A stretch of DNA of 64,000 bases from JASBTN01 sp965228805 (lineage in GTDB: Bacteria > Pseudomonadota > Alphaproteobacteria > Rhodobacterales > Rhodobacteraceae), in assembly GCF_965228805.1 (NCBI RefSeq), contig NZ_CBDDIE010000003.1, positions 1,054,001 through 1,118,000 on the forward strand, given 5' to 3'. Below the pieces are notes generated by a model, which saw only the letters and a list, made by a program, of their open reading frames with translations, was not told the DNA's origin and made no database searches. This document shows positions 41,307 to 50,461 of the stretch, piece by piece; position 1 is the stretch's first letter; every line of letters starts with the position of its first letter. The position numbers and the translations under genes were made by a program.

Positions 41307-42307
41307 AGGTCCGCCGCCACCATGCGGGTCACGTCCGCCAGGCGGCAGGTATAGCCCCATTCATTGTCATACCAGGCATAGACCTTCAGCTGCGTGCCGT
41401 TCACCACCATGGTCGACAGCGCGTCGATGATCGAGCTGCGCGGATCATGGGTGTAGTCGGTCGAGACCAGCGGGCGTTCCTCGTAGCCCAGAATGCCCTT
41501 CAGCTCGCCCTCGGCCGCTTCCTTGAACAGAGCATTGATCTCTTCGACTGTGGTTTCTCGCTCCAGCTCGAACACCATGTCGGTCAGGGAGGCGTTCAGC
41601 AGCGGCACCCGCACGGCGTGGCCGTTCAGCTTGCCGGTGAGTTCCGGGAAGATCTGGGTGATCGCCTTGGCGGATCCGGTCGTCGTCGGGATCAGAGAGT
41701 TCAGCGCCGAGCGCGCCCGGCGCAGGTCCTTGTGCGGCTTGTCGACGATGGTCTGGGTGTTGGTCACATCGTGGATCGTGGTCATGGAGCCGTGCTTGAT
41801 GCCCAATTTCTCATGCACCACCTTGACCACCGGTGCCAGGCAGTTGGTGGTGCAGGAGGCCCCAGTCACCACGTTCTGACCAGTATAGACATGCTGGTTC
41901 ACACCGTAGGCGATGTTCGCGGCATCCGCTTCCTTGACCGGGGCGGAAACCACCACCTTCTTCACCCCGGCGGCAAAATAGGGCGCCAGCTTCGCATTGG
42001 TCTTGAAGGCGCCGGTGCAGTCGATCACCAGATCCACGCCCAGATCGGCCAGCGGCAGTTCCTCGATCGACCAGACGTTGGTCAGGCGCATCTGCTGGCC
42101 GTTCACGGTGACACTGTCGTCATCATGGCTGATCTCGGCATCCCAGCGGCCGTGCACCGTGTCGAACTCGAACAGGTGAGCATGCATATGCGCATCGCCG
42201 ACCGGCTCGTTGATCAGCACGATCTCTCCCGGCAGCCCGGTATCATGCAGCGCGCGCAGAACGAGTTTGCCGATGCGGCCAAGGCCATTGATGGCGATAC
42301 GGGTCAT
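41303..42307 (-). CDS. ArsJ-associated glyceraldehyde-3-phosphate dehydrogenase
   Basis: 334 residues of GAPDH family: INGLGRIGKLVLRALHDTG (Rossmann), catalytic cysteine in VVTGASCTTNCLAPVV, and WYDNEWGYTCRLADV at the C-terminus. In ars loci this enzyme uses arsenate in place of phosphate to form 1-arseno-3-phosphoglycerate, which ArsJ then exports. The 4-bp overlap with arsJ and the ArsJ partner identify it as the arsenic-specific form rather than the glycolytic Gap. Confidence 0.93.
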   Translation of the reverse strand: MTRIAINGLGRIGKLVLRALHDTGLPGEIVLINEPVGDAHMHAHLFEFDTVHGRWDAEISHDDDSVTVNGQQMRLTNVWSIEELPLADLGVDLVIDCTGAFKTNAKLAPYFAAGVKKVVVSAPVKEADAANIAYGVNQHVYTGQNVVTGASCTTNCLAPVVKVVHEKLGIKHGSMTTIHDVTNTQTIVDKPHKDLRRARSALNSLIPTTTGSAKAITQIFPELTGKLNGHAVRVPLLNASLTDMVFELERETTVEEINALFKEAAEGELKGILGYEERPLVSTDYTHDPRSSIIDALSTMVVNGTQLKVYAWYDNEWGYTCRLADVTRMVAADL

Positions 42308-42436
42308 GGGGTCTCTCCGGGTCTGGTCAGTCAGGGCGGCTTAGGCCCCACGTGTAACCGTTTTGTGACAATCCCGATCACCTTGCACAAGCCCGCGCGC
42401 AATGCCAGTTTGCGCCCAGCGCAACAGGGGGTCTTC

Positions 42437-43441
42437 ATGGCACAGCATCCGTTCTCGAAATTCGTCGCCATTCTGGGTCGCGGCAAGACCAAGCAGCGGC
42501 ACCTGACGGTCGAGGAAAGCCGCGAAGCGATGGAGATGCTGCTGGCTGGCGAGACCCATCCGGAACAGGTCGGGGCCTTTTTGATGCTTCTGCGCCTGAA
42601 AGAAGAAAGCCCGTCGGAGATCGCCGGTTTCGCCATGGGATCGAAGGCACGGTTCGACCTGCCTGACGACCTGCCCGAGGTTGACCTGGACTGGTCGTCC
42701 TATGCGGGCAAGCGGGTGCAGCTGCCCTACTATATCCTGTCCGCCCTGGCACTGGTCGGTGCGGGCTATCGCGTTTTCATGCACGGGACCGAGGGCCACA
42801 CGCCAGGCCGCGTCTACACCCGTGAGGTTCTGGAGCATCTGGGCATTCCGGTCTGCGCCTCCTTCGATGAGGCGGCCCAAAATATCCGCGCCACCGGCTT
42901 TGCCTATGTGCCGCTGGAGGTGCTATCGGAACGGCTGCGCGAATTGATCAACCTGCGCCCAATCCTTGGGCTGCGCAGCCCGGTACATAGTTTCACCCGC
43001 ATGCTGAACCCGTTCCACGCCAAGGCCTCGATCCTCGGCATCTTCCATCGCGGCTTCATGGACATCCACGCTGGCGCGGCGCAGTTGATGGACGAACCGG
43101 CCATGTCGGTGTTCCGTGGCGATGGTGGCGAGGCCGAACGACGCCCCAACAAACCAACGCAAGTCTGGACCACGCGGGGCACCTCTGAGCCCGAAGTCGA
43201 AACCTGGCCCGCCCTTCTGGACGACGGTCACGCGCCCAAGGATGAGGAGATGGATATCGCCCGCCTGGGGACGATTTGGGATGGAACAGAGACGAATGAC
43301 TACGCCACCCGCGCCATTACCGGCACCATGGCGATTGCGCTCAAGACCATGGGCAAGGCCGCCAGTATCGACGCCGCACAGGCCCTGGCCGACGAAATCT
43401 GGCGCACCCGCGACACAGGCCGGACCCCGGGCGCACGCTAG
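42437..43441 (+). CDS. Anthranilate-phosphoribosyltransferase-like protein (TrpD2/YbiB family)
   Basis: 334 residues. LTVEESREAMEMLLAGETHP matches the helical N-domain of TrpD, and HGTEGHTPGRVYTREVLEHL and FTRMLNPFHAKASILGIFHR the phosphate-binding region. The TrpD catalytic glycine-rich motif is altered, as in YbiB-type proteins that bind nucleic acid instead. It is not next to other trp genes, supporting the TrpD2 reading. Confidence 0.85.
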   Translation: MAQHPFSKFVAILGRGKTKQRHLTVEESREAMEMLLAGETHPEQVGAFLMLLRLKEESPSEIAGFAMGSKARFDLPDDLPEVDLDWSSYAGKRVQLPYYILSALALVGAGYRVFMHGTEGHTPGRVYTREVLEHLGIPVCASFDEAAQNIRATGFAYVPLEVLSERLRELINLRPILGLRSPVHSFTRMLNPFHAKASILGIFHRGFMDIHAGAAQLMDEPAMSVFRGDGGEAERRPNKPTQVWTTRGTSEPEVETWPALLDDGHAPKDEEMDIARLGTIWDGTETNDYATRAITGTMAIALKTMGKAASIDAAQALADEIWRTRDTGRTPGAR

Positions 43442-43528
43442 GCGGGAAATCGCGCATTCGCCGCAACGCGTCGTGTGTTTGTTAGCGCAAGCAACTAGGC
43501 TCCAATGTTTCAATATCAGGAGCCTACA

Positions 43529-45487
43529 ATGACGCTTTCACGCCGCACCTTCCTGGCCAGCACAGCCGGTGCTTCGCTGACCCTTCTGCACCCCTATTCC
43601 GCAAATGCGGCTTCCAACCAGGCGCATCTGCGCATCATGGAAACCACCGACCTCCACGTGCATGTCTTCCCCTATGATTATTACGCCGACAAGCCGCGCG
43701 ACACGGTGGGCCTGTCCCGTACTGCGTCGATTGTCGAAAGCATCCGCGCCGAAGCCACCAACAGCTTGCTGGTGGACAATGGCGACTTCCTGCAAGGCAA
43801 CCCGATGGGTGATTACATTGCCTATGAACGGGGCATGAAGGAGGGCGACGAGCATCCGGTCATCCAGGCAATGAACGTGCTTGGCTTCGATGCCTCCACC
43901 CTGGGCAATCACGAGTTCAACTACGGGCTCGATTTCCTGATGAAGGCGCTCGCGCGTGCTAATTTCCCGGTGGTCTGCGCCAATATCGCCAAGACCATGG
44001 GGTCCGGGCCGCGCGGGGATGACACCCTGCTGAAACCCTATGTCATCCTGGATCGCACCGTGACCGACGGGGCAGGCCATTCCCATCCGATCAAGGTCGG
44101 AATCATCGGCTTCGTGCCGCCGCAGGTCATGAACTGGGACCGCCGCCATCTGGAAGGCAATGTACAGGCACGCGACATTATCGAGACTGCTGAAGCCTGG
44201 GTGCCGCAGATGCGCGAGGAAGGCGCGGATATCGTGATCGCGCTCAGCCATTCGGGCATCGGCTCCGCCCAGCACAGCGACGGGATGGAGAACGCGAGCG
44301 TCCCGCTGGCCCAGGTGCCGGGCATCGACGCGCTGATGACCGGTCACAGCCACCTGGTTTTCCCGTCGCCCACCTATGCGGATTTCGCCGGTGTGGACGC
44401 GGAAAAAGGCACTATTCATGGCAAACCTGCCGTCATGGGCGGGTTCTGGGGGTCGCACTTGGGGGTGATCGACCTGATGCTGGAACGCGACGGCAACGCA
44501 TGGCGCGTGGTTTCGTCTGCGTCAGAGGCACGACCGATCTCCAAACGCAACGAGGATCGTTCGATCACCGCTCTGGTCGGCGACCATAAACCGGTGCTGG
44601 ACGCGGTGGCCAAGGAACACGACGAGACGCTCGCCTATGTGCGCCGCGCCGTGGGCAAGACTGCCGCGCCGCTGCACAGCTATTTCGCGCTGGTGGCGGA
44701 TGACCCCTCGGTTCAGATCGTCTCGATCGCACAGAAATGGTATGTCGAACAGATGCTGCAGGGCACCGAACATGCGGGCCTACCGATCCTGTCGGCCGCC
44801 GCACCGTTCAAGGCCGGGGGCCGGGGTGGGCCGGAGTATTTCACCGACGTGCCCGCCGGTGACGTCGCGATCAAGAACGTGGCCGACCTGTATCTCTACC
44901 CCAACACCGTGCGCGCCGTGCGTATCTCGGGCGCCGAGCTGAAGGGCTGGCTGGAACGCTCTGCGGGCATGTTCAACCAGGTCACGCCGGGTCAGGCCGA
45001 CCAGGTCCTGCTGAACCCGTCCTTCCCCAGCTACAACTTCGATGTGATCGACGGGGTGACCTATCAGATCGACCTCAGCCAACCGTCGCGTTTTGGTCCG
45101 AAGGGCGAGCTGGAGAACCCCGACGCGACCCGCATCGTCGATCTGATGTACGACGGCAAGCCGGTCACCGATGACATGGAGTTCATCATTGCCACCAACA
45201 ACTACCGCGCAGGCGGCGGTGGCAGCTTCCCGGGCACCGGCGGTGAGACAACGGTGCTGGAGGCCCCCGACACCAACCGCGATGTCATCGTGCGCTTTAT
45301 CGTCGAACAGGGTACGATCAACCCCTCAGCCGATGCGAACTGGAGCTTCAAGCCCCTGCCCGGCACCACCGTGCTGTTCGACACCGGTCCGAAGGCCGCG
45401 GATTACATCGGGGACGTCAAAGGTGTGACGATCGAACCTGCCGGCGATGGCCCGGATGGTTTCGCCCGGTTCCGTATCAGCCTGTAA
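43529..45487 (+). CDS. cpdB: Periplasmic 2',3'-cyclic-nucleotide 2'-phosphodiesterase/3'-nucleotidase
   Basis: 652 residues. A Tat-type signal (SRRTFLASTAGASLTLLHPY) leads to the metallophosphoesterase domain: METTDLHVHVFPYDY, LVDNGDFLQGNPMG, TLGNHEFNYGLDF and TGHSHLVFP, then the 5'-nucleotidase C-domain (AAPFKAGGRGGPEYFT; DVIDGVTYQIDLS). It feeds phosphate and nucleosides from extracellular nucleotides. CAGGAG precedes the ATG. Confidence 0.93.
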   Translation: MTLSRRTFLASTAGASLTLLHPYSANAASNQAHLRIMETTDLHVHVFPYDYYADKPRDTVGLSRTASIVESIRAEATNSLLVDNGDFLQGNPMGDYIAYERGMKEGDEHPVIQAMNVLGFDASTLGNHEFNYGLDFLMKALARANFPVVCANIAKTMGSGPRGDDTLLKPYVILDRTVTDGAGHSHPIKVGIIGFVPPQVMNWDRRHLEGNVQARDIIETAEAWVPQMREEGADIVIALSHSGIGSAQHSDGMENASVPLAQVPGIDALMTGHSHLVFPSPTYADFAGVDAEKGTIHGKPAVMGGFWGSHLGVIDLMLERDGNAWRVVSSASEARPISKRNEDRSITALVGDHKPVLDAVAKEHDETLAYVRRAVGKTAAPLHSYFALVADDPSVQIVSIAQKWYVEQMLQGTEHAGLPILSAAAPFKAGGRGGPEYFTDVPAGDVAIKNVADLYLYPNTVRAVRISGAELKGWLERSAGMFNQVTPGQADQVLLNPSFPSYNFDVIDGVTYQIDLSQPSRFGPKGELENPDATRIVDLMYDGKPVTDDMEFIIATNNYRAGGGGSFPGTGGETTVLEAPDTNRDVIVRFIVEQGTINPSADANWSFKPLPGTTVLFDTGPKAADYIGDVKGVTIEPAGDGPDGFARFRISL

Positions 45488-45503
45488 AACAAGGCCCCCA
45501 CGA

Positions 45504-45532
45504 ATGGCCCCGCCCTTACCCGGCGGGGCCAT
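45504..45532 (+). terminator. Terminator hairpin after cpdB
   Basis: ATGGCCCCGCC-CTTACCC-GGCGGGGCCAT forms an 11-bp perfect stem 17 bp past the cpdB stop, followed by a short TTT only. Confidence 0.7.
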
Positions 45533-45591
45533 TTGACAAGTCCCGTGAAATTCGGACAGTTTGGGGAAAACCACGGGGAGCCGAGACGCGC

Positions 45592-45894
45592 GTGAACATC
45601 GATGAACTCAGTGCCACTGCCGAGCAGGCCAGTGACCTTTTGCGTATTCTGTCCAACCAGAAACGCCTTTTGATCCTGTGCAAGCTGGTCGAGGGGGAGA
45701 AATCCGTTTCCCAGCTGCAAGAAGAAACCGGGCTGGGCCAGTCCACCGTCAGTCAACAGCTGGCAAAACTGCGCGGCGAAAAGCTCGTTTCGGCCCGCAG
45801 ACAGGCGCAATCGGTCTTCTACACCTTCTCATCGCCCGAGGCCTTGGCGGTGATAGAGACGCTCTATCGCGTCTATTGCGCCGAAGACTGTTGA
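45592..45894 (+). CDS. ArsR-family regulator resembling persulfide sensors SqrR/BigR
   Basis: 100 residues, GTG start. A winged helix covers most of it (EGEKSVSQLQEETGLGQSTV; SQQLAKLRGEKLVSARRQAQ). C30 in LLILCKLVEG and C96 in RVYCAEDC are 66 residues apart, the same spacing as the redox pair in SqrR (C41/C107) and BigR (C42/C108). It lacks the CxC metal-site motif of arsenic ArsR. It lies directly upstream of soeABC, suggesting sulfur-responsive control of sulfite oxidation. Confidence 0.85.
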   Translation: MNIDELSATAEQASDLLRILSNQKRLLILCKLVEGEKSVSQLQEETGLGQSTVSQQLAKLRGEKLVSARRQAQSVFYTFSSPEALAVIETLYRVYCAEDC

Positions 45895-45926
45895 TCTGGA
45901 CCTAGTGACGCCCAGATCTGGACCTA
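45893..45926. repeat. 12-bp direct repeats between the ArsR gene and soeA
   Basis: GATCTGGACCTA occurs perfectly at 45893-45904 and 45915-45926, starts 22 bp apart (two helical turns). The first copy overlaps the regulator's stop. They lie in the gap before soeA and are candidate binding sites for a regulator of the soe operon. Confidence 0.5.
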
Positions 45927-45989
45927 CCGTCCGGTGCCCGTGACTGATTGTCTCAAGCTCCGACAATCCCATGCGCAATGGACCCCCGA

Positions 45990-48815
45990 ATGAGCAAGGC
46001 CAGCCAGTTCGACCTTAACACCTCGCCGCCCGTTTCCGACGAGGTGCGCAAGACCACGTGCTACATGTGCGCCTGCCGCTGCGGCATCAACGTGCATATG
46101 AAGGACGGGCAGGTCGCCTATATCGAGGGCAACCGCGATCACCCGGTGAACAAGGGGGTGCTCTGCGGCAAAGGCTCGTCCGGGATCATGCAGCACTACG
46201 CGCCTTCGCGCCTGCGCGCGCCGCTGAAACGCGTTGGTCCGCGCGGATCGGGTGAATTTGAAGAGATCTCCTGGGACGAGGCGCTGGATATCGCCGCGGG
46301 TTGGCTGGAGCCGCTGCGCAAGAAAGACCCGTCCAAGCTGGCGTTCTTTACCGGGCGCGACCAATCGCAAAGCTTTACCTCCTGGTTCGCCCAGGCCTAT
46401 GGCACGCCGAACTACGCGGCCCATGGCGGGTTCTGCTCCGTGAACATGGCCGCTGCGGGCATCTACACCATGGGCGGGGCGTTCTGGGAGTTCGGCCAGC
46501 CCGACTGGGACCGCACCAAGCTGTTCATGCTGTTTGGCGTGGCCGAGGATCACGATTCGAACCCGATCAAGATCGGACTGGGCAAGCTCAAGGAGCGCGG
46601 CGCCAAGGTGATCGGCGTGAACCCGATCCGGTCGGGCTATAACGCCATCGCAGACGAATGGGTCGGCATTACCCCCGGCACCGACGGGTTGTTCATCCTC
46701 GCCCTGGTGCATGAACTGATGGCGGCGGGCAAGGTCGATCTGAACTACCTCTGCCGCTATACCAACGCCGGGTTCATCGTGAACGAAGAGCCGAATTCGC
46801 CGGAACAGGGTCTGTTTTTGCGCGGCAAGAGCGGCAAGCCCCAGGTCCTGGCCCGCGAGACCGGCAAGCTGATGGATTACGACTGCCCCGCGATCACGCC
46901 GGACCTGGCCGGGCAATTCGTCGAAGACGGCGTGACCCACCGTACCGTGTTCCAGCTGATGGCAGAACGTTATCTGGACCCGGCCTATTCCCCCGAGGCG
47001 GTCGAAGCGCGCACCGGCGTGCCCGCCACCCGCATCAAGTCGATCGCCGCCGAACTGGCCCGCGTCGCCTTCGAAGAAGAGATCGTGATCGACCAGCCCT
47101 GGACCGATTGGAAGGGGCAACGCCACGACAAGATGATCGGGCGCCCTGTGTCCTTCCATTCCATGCGCGGCATCTCGGCCCATTCGAACGGCTTCCAGAC
47201 CTGCCGCGCGCTGCATGTGTTGCAGATCCTGCTGGGCTCGGTCGAAGTGCCCGGCGGGTTCCGCTTCAAACCGCCCTACCCCAAGCCGCCCGAGGCGCAC
47301 CCGCGTCCGCACGCCGGCGTCACCCCCGGCCAGCCACTGGACGGGCCGCATCTGGGTTATCCGCTGGGGCCCGAGCATCTGCTGCTGGATGACGAAGGCA
47401 ACGCCAAGCGCATCGACAAAGCCTTTACCTGGGAAAACCCGATGTCGGCCCATGGGCTGATGCATATGGTGATCTCGAACGCACATGCGGGGGATCCTTA
47501 CAAGATCGACACGCTGTTCATGTACATGGCCAACATGGCCTGGAACTCGACCATGAACACCTCTGAGGTCATGCGCATGCTGACCGACAAGGGTGAAGAC
47601 GGCGAATATGTCATCCCGCGCATCATCTACTCGGATGCCTATTCGTCCGAGATGGTGGCCTATGCCGACCTGATCCTGCCCGACACGACCTATTTGGAGC
47701 GGCACGATTGTATCTCGCTGCTCGACCGTCCGATTTGCGAGGCCGACGGCGCGGCCGATGCGATCCGCTGGCCGGTGGTCGAACCCGACCGCGACGTGCG
47801 AGGGTTCCAGACGGTTCTGCTGCAACTTGGCGCCAAGCTGGGCCTGCCCGGGTTCGTCTGCGAAGAAGGCTGGCCGAAATACCAGGATTACGCCGATTAC
47901 ATCGTGAACCACGAACGCCGTCCAGGCGTCGGCCCGCTGGCCGGATTCCGCGGCGAAGATGGCACCGGCGAGGGCCGAGGCGACCCTAACCCGGCCCAAA
48001 TCGACCGATACATCGAAAACGGTGGCTTCTGGGTGTCGCATGTCCCGAACGAGGCCGCCTTTTACAAACCCTGGAACAAGGGCTACCAGGAATGGGCCGT
48101 CGAACGCGGGCTGTTCGATGCCGAGGCGCCTTATGTCTTCAACCTCTATGTCGAACCGATGCGCAAGTTCCAACTGGCCGCCGAGGGCCACGGCGCGGTG
48201 CAGCCGCCCGAGCATCTGCGCGAGCGGGTCCGGCGCACGATGGATCCGCTGCCGATCTGGTACGAGCCCTTCGAGGACGGCAATGTCGACACCGACGAAT
48301 TCCCGATCCACGCCCTGACCCAGCGGCCGATGCACATGTATCACTCCTGGGGCACTCAGAACGCCTGGCTGAGGCAGATTACCGGCAAGAACAGGCTCTA
48401 TCTGCCCACCAAGATCTGGGAAGCGCATGGGTTCGAGGATGGCGACTATGCCGTGGTCAGCTCCGCCCATGGCTCGATCACCGTGCCGGTCGCGCATCAG
48501 GCCGGGCTGAATGAAAACACCGTCTGGACCTGGAACGCCATCGGCAAACGCAAGGGCGCCTGGGCGTTGGACGAGGGCGCGTCGGAGGCGGGCGAGGGCT
48601 TCCTGCTGAACCACCTCATTCACGAGCTGCAGCCGCCCAAGGGCGATGGGCTCAGATGGGCGAATTCGGACCCGATCACCGGCCAGGCGGCCTGGTTCGA
48701 CCTGCGCGTGAAAATCGAAAAAGCAGTGCCTAAACCTGCCGAATCCCAGCCCGCACACCCGCCGATCAAATCCCCTGTGGGCAAAGGCCCCGCCAAGGTC
48801 GCGAGGAAGATATGA
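45990..48815 (+). CDS. soeA: Cytoplasmic sulfite dehydrogenase molybdopterin subunit SoeA
   Basis: About 941 residues of the DMSO-reductase (CISM) family. N-terminal Fe-S cysteines: CYMCACRCG (C24, C27, C31) and GVLCGKG. There is no Tat signal, so the active site faces the cytoplasm. With SoeB (Fe-S) and SoeC (membrane anchor), the order and lengths match SoeABC, which oxidises sulfite to sulfate in Allochromatium and roseobacters. Alternative in-frame starts lie at 45978 (ATG) and 45948 (TTG). Other CISM roles such as polysulfide or thiosulfate reductase are possible. Confidence 0.85.
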   Translation: MSKASQFDLNTSPPVSDEVRKTTCYMCACRCGINVHMKDGQVAYIEGNRDHPVNKGVLCGKGSSGIMQHYAPSRLRAPLKRVGPRGSGEFEEISWDEALDIAAGWLEPLRKKDPSKLAFFTGRDQSQSFTSWFAQAYGTPNYAAHGGFCSVNMAAAGIYTMGGAFWEFGQPDWDRTKLFMLFGVAEDHDSNPIKIGLGKLKERGAKVIGVNPIRSGYNAIADEWVGITPGTDGLFILALVHELMAAGKVDLNYLCRYTNAGFIVNEEPNSPEQGLFLRGKSGKPQVLARETGKLMDYDCPAITPDLAGQFVEDGVTHRTVFQLMAERYLDPAYSPEAVEARTGVPATRIKSIAAELARVAFEEEIVIDQPWTDWKGQRHDKMIGRPVSFHSMRGISAHSNGFQTCRALHVLQILLGSVEVPGGFRFKPPYPKPPEAHPRPHAGVTPGQPLDGPHLGYPLGPEHLLLDDEGNAKRIDKAFTWENPMSAHGLMHMVISNAHAGDPYKIDTLFMYMANMAWNSTMNTSEVMRMLTDKGEDGEYVIPRIIYSDAYSSEMVAYADLILPDTTYLERHDCISLLDRPICEADGAADAIRWPVVEPDRDVRGFQTVLLQLGAKLGLPGFVCEEGWPKYQDYADYIVNHERRPGVGPLAGFRGEDGTGEGRGDPNPAQIDRYIENGGFWVSHVPNEAAFYKPWNKGYQEWAVERGLFDAEAPYVFNLYVEPMRKFQLAAEGHGAVQPPEHLRERVRRTMDPLPIWYEPFEDGNVDTDEFPIHALTQRPMHMYHSWGTQNAWLRQITGKNRLYLPTKIWEAHGFEDGDYAVVSSAHGSITVPVAHQAGLNENTVWTWNAIGKRKGAWALDEGASEAGEGFLLNHLIHELQPPKGDGLRWANSDPITGQAAWFDLRVKIEKAVPKPAESQPAHPPIKSPVGKGPAKVARKI

Positions 48816-49543
48816 CCTGCCTGCCGTCGTCCACCCAGAAGAAGCTGGGGCTTGTCATCGACCTGGACACCTGCGTCGGCTGCCACGGCTGCGTGACCGC
48901 CTGCAAGGGCTGGAACACGCAGAACTACGGCGTGCCGCTGTCCGATCTGGACCCCTATGGCGCCGACCCGCAGGGCACCTTCCTGAACCGCGTGTTCAGC
49001 TATGAGGTGCAGCCGGAAGGAAAGCCCGCCCAGACCGTGCATTTCCCGAAATCCTGCCTGCATTGCGAGGACGCGCCCTGTGTGACCGTCTGCCCGACCG
49101 GCGCCAGCTACAAGCGGGAAGAGGACGGGATCGTCCTGGTGAACGAGGATCGCTGCATCGGTTGCGGCCTTTGCGCCTGGTCCTGTGCCTATGGCGCGCG
49201 CGAACTGGACCGGGATGCGGGCGTGATGAAGAAATGCACGCTCTGCGTGGACAGGATCTATAACGAGAACCTGCCCGAAGAAGATCGCGTGCCCGCTTGC
49301 GTGCGCACCTGCCCTGCCGGTGCGCGGCATTTCGGCGATCTGGGAGATCCGAGCTCGGACGTGTCGAAACTGGTCGCCGAACGGGGTGGCTTCGACCTGA
49401 TGCCGGAACAGGGCACGAAGCCCGTGAACAAATACCTGCCGCCGCGGCCCAAGGATCAGATGGAGGTTCCCGCGTTGAAACCCGTGGCCACCGAAGCGAA
49501 AGGCTTCTTGGGATGGCTCGACAAGGCACTGGAGAAACTCTGA
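48812..49543 (+). CDS. soeB: Sulfite dehydrogenase iron-sulfur subunit SoeB
   Basis: 243 residues. Four 4Fe-4S binding blocks are visible: CVGCHGCVTACKGWN, CLHCEDAPCVTVCPTGA, CIGCGLCAWSCAYGA, and CTLCVDRI with CVRTCPAGA. It shuttles electrons from SoeA to the membrane subunit. It overlaps soeA by 4 bp (ATGA) and soeC by one base (TGATG). Confidence 0.92.
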   Translation: MTCLPSSTQKKLGLVIDLDTCVGCHGCVTACKGWNTQNYGVPLSDLDPYGADPQGTFLNRVFSYEVQPEGKPAQTVHFPKSCLHCEDAPCVTVCPTGASYKREEDGIVLVNEDRCIGCGLCAWSCAYGARELDRDAGVMKKCTLCVDRIYNENLPEEDRVPACVRTCPAGARHFGDLGDPSSDVSKLVAERGGFDLMPEQGTKPVNKYLPPRPKDQMEVPALKPVATEAKGFLGWLDKALEKL

Positions 49544-50409
49544 TGCATCCGGCGCCTTCCGTCATCGTCTTCACCACCCTGTCGGGCCTCGGATTCGGGC
49601 TGTTCGCCTTCCTGGGGCTCGGTCTGCCAGATGTCTCCGGCTGGGTCGCCTTCGTCTTCTTCGCCGTGGCCTATGCACTGAGCTGCGCGGGGCTGGTGGC
49701 GTCGACCTTCCACCTGGGCAATCCGAAGAACGCGATCTACGCCTTTTCGCAGTGGCGCAGCTCCTGGCTATCGCGCGAGGGGGTGATGGCTGTGGCGACC
49801 TTGTTGACCTTCGGCCCGGTCGCTCTGGGCCGGGTGTTTCTGGACATGGAATTGACAGTTTTGGGTGGAATAGGCTCTGTTTTTGCCGTTCTGACCGTCT
49901 TCACCACCTCGATGATCTACACGCAGCTGAAAACCATCGCGCGTTGGCACATGTGGCTGACGCCGGTGCTGTTCCTGCTCTATGCCGCCGCCGGCGGGGC
50001 GCTTCTGGCGGGTCAGGCAAAACTGGCGGGCGTGTTGATCCTGGCCGTTACTGCCGCGCAGCTTGTGGTTTGGAAACAGGGCGATGAGCGGTCGACCACC
50101 GGGGATCTGGGCACTGCCACCGGGCTGGGCGAGATCGGCCAGGTCCGCCTGTTGGAAAGCGCCCATACCGCGCGCAATTATATCCTGGACGAGATGGCCT
50201 TTCAGGTCGGGCGCAAGCACGTCCAGAAACTGCGCGTGATCGCCACGATCTGCATCGGCGCCCTGCCCGCCTTGTTGCTGCTGGCCCTGCCCGCCGGGCA
50301 TCTGACCGCACTGATCGCCGTGATCCTGCACGTCATCGGCGTGGCGGCGTCACGCTGGCTGTTCTTTGCCCAGGCCGAACACGTCGTCGCATCCTATTAC
50401 GGACGTTGA
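49543..50409 (+). CDS. soeC: Sulfite dehydrogenase membrane anchor SoeC (DmsC/NrfD-like)
   Basis: 288 residues with about eight transmembrane helices (SVIVFTTLSGLGFGLFAFLG; GWVAFVFFAVAYALSCAG; and others). DmsC-type pattern STFHLGNPKNAIYAFSQWRS and RWHMWLTPVLFLLY. It passes electrons to the quinone pool. The codons for GIGSVF include GGAATAGGCTCTGTTT, a variant of the recurrent motif under findings. It starts within the soeB stop. Confidence 0.88.
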   Translation: MHPAPSVIVFTTLSGLGFGLFAFLGLGLPDVSGWVAFVFFAVAYALSCAGLVASTFHLGNPKNAIYAFSQWRSSWLSREGVMAVATLLTFGPVALGRVFLDMELTVLGGIGSVFAVLTVFTTSMIYTQLKTIARWHMWLTPVLFLLYAAAGGALLAGQAKLAGVLILAVTAAQLVVWKQGDERSTTGDLGTATGLGEIGQVRLLESAHTARNYILDEMAFQVGRKHVQKLRVIATICIGALPALLLLALPAGHLTALIAVILHVIGVAASRWLFFAQAEHVVASYYGR

Positions 50410-50461
50410 TCCCCGGGCCTTCTACGCCTATCACGAGGCGAACGGAAAAAGGGGCTTCGAC

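Noticed and set aside
45592..45894. Arsenic-sensing ArsR controlling arsJ
   Set aside because: It lacks the CxC metal-site motif, carries the SqrR/BigR-spaced cysteines, and lies over 3 kb from arsJ next to soeABC.
45924..48758. A 944-codon open frame antisense to soeA
   Set aside because: It mirrors the codon structure of the well-supported soeA; high-GC genes commonly leave the antisense frame open. It has no domain and no ribosome-binding site.
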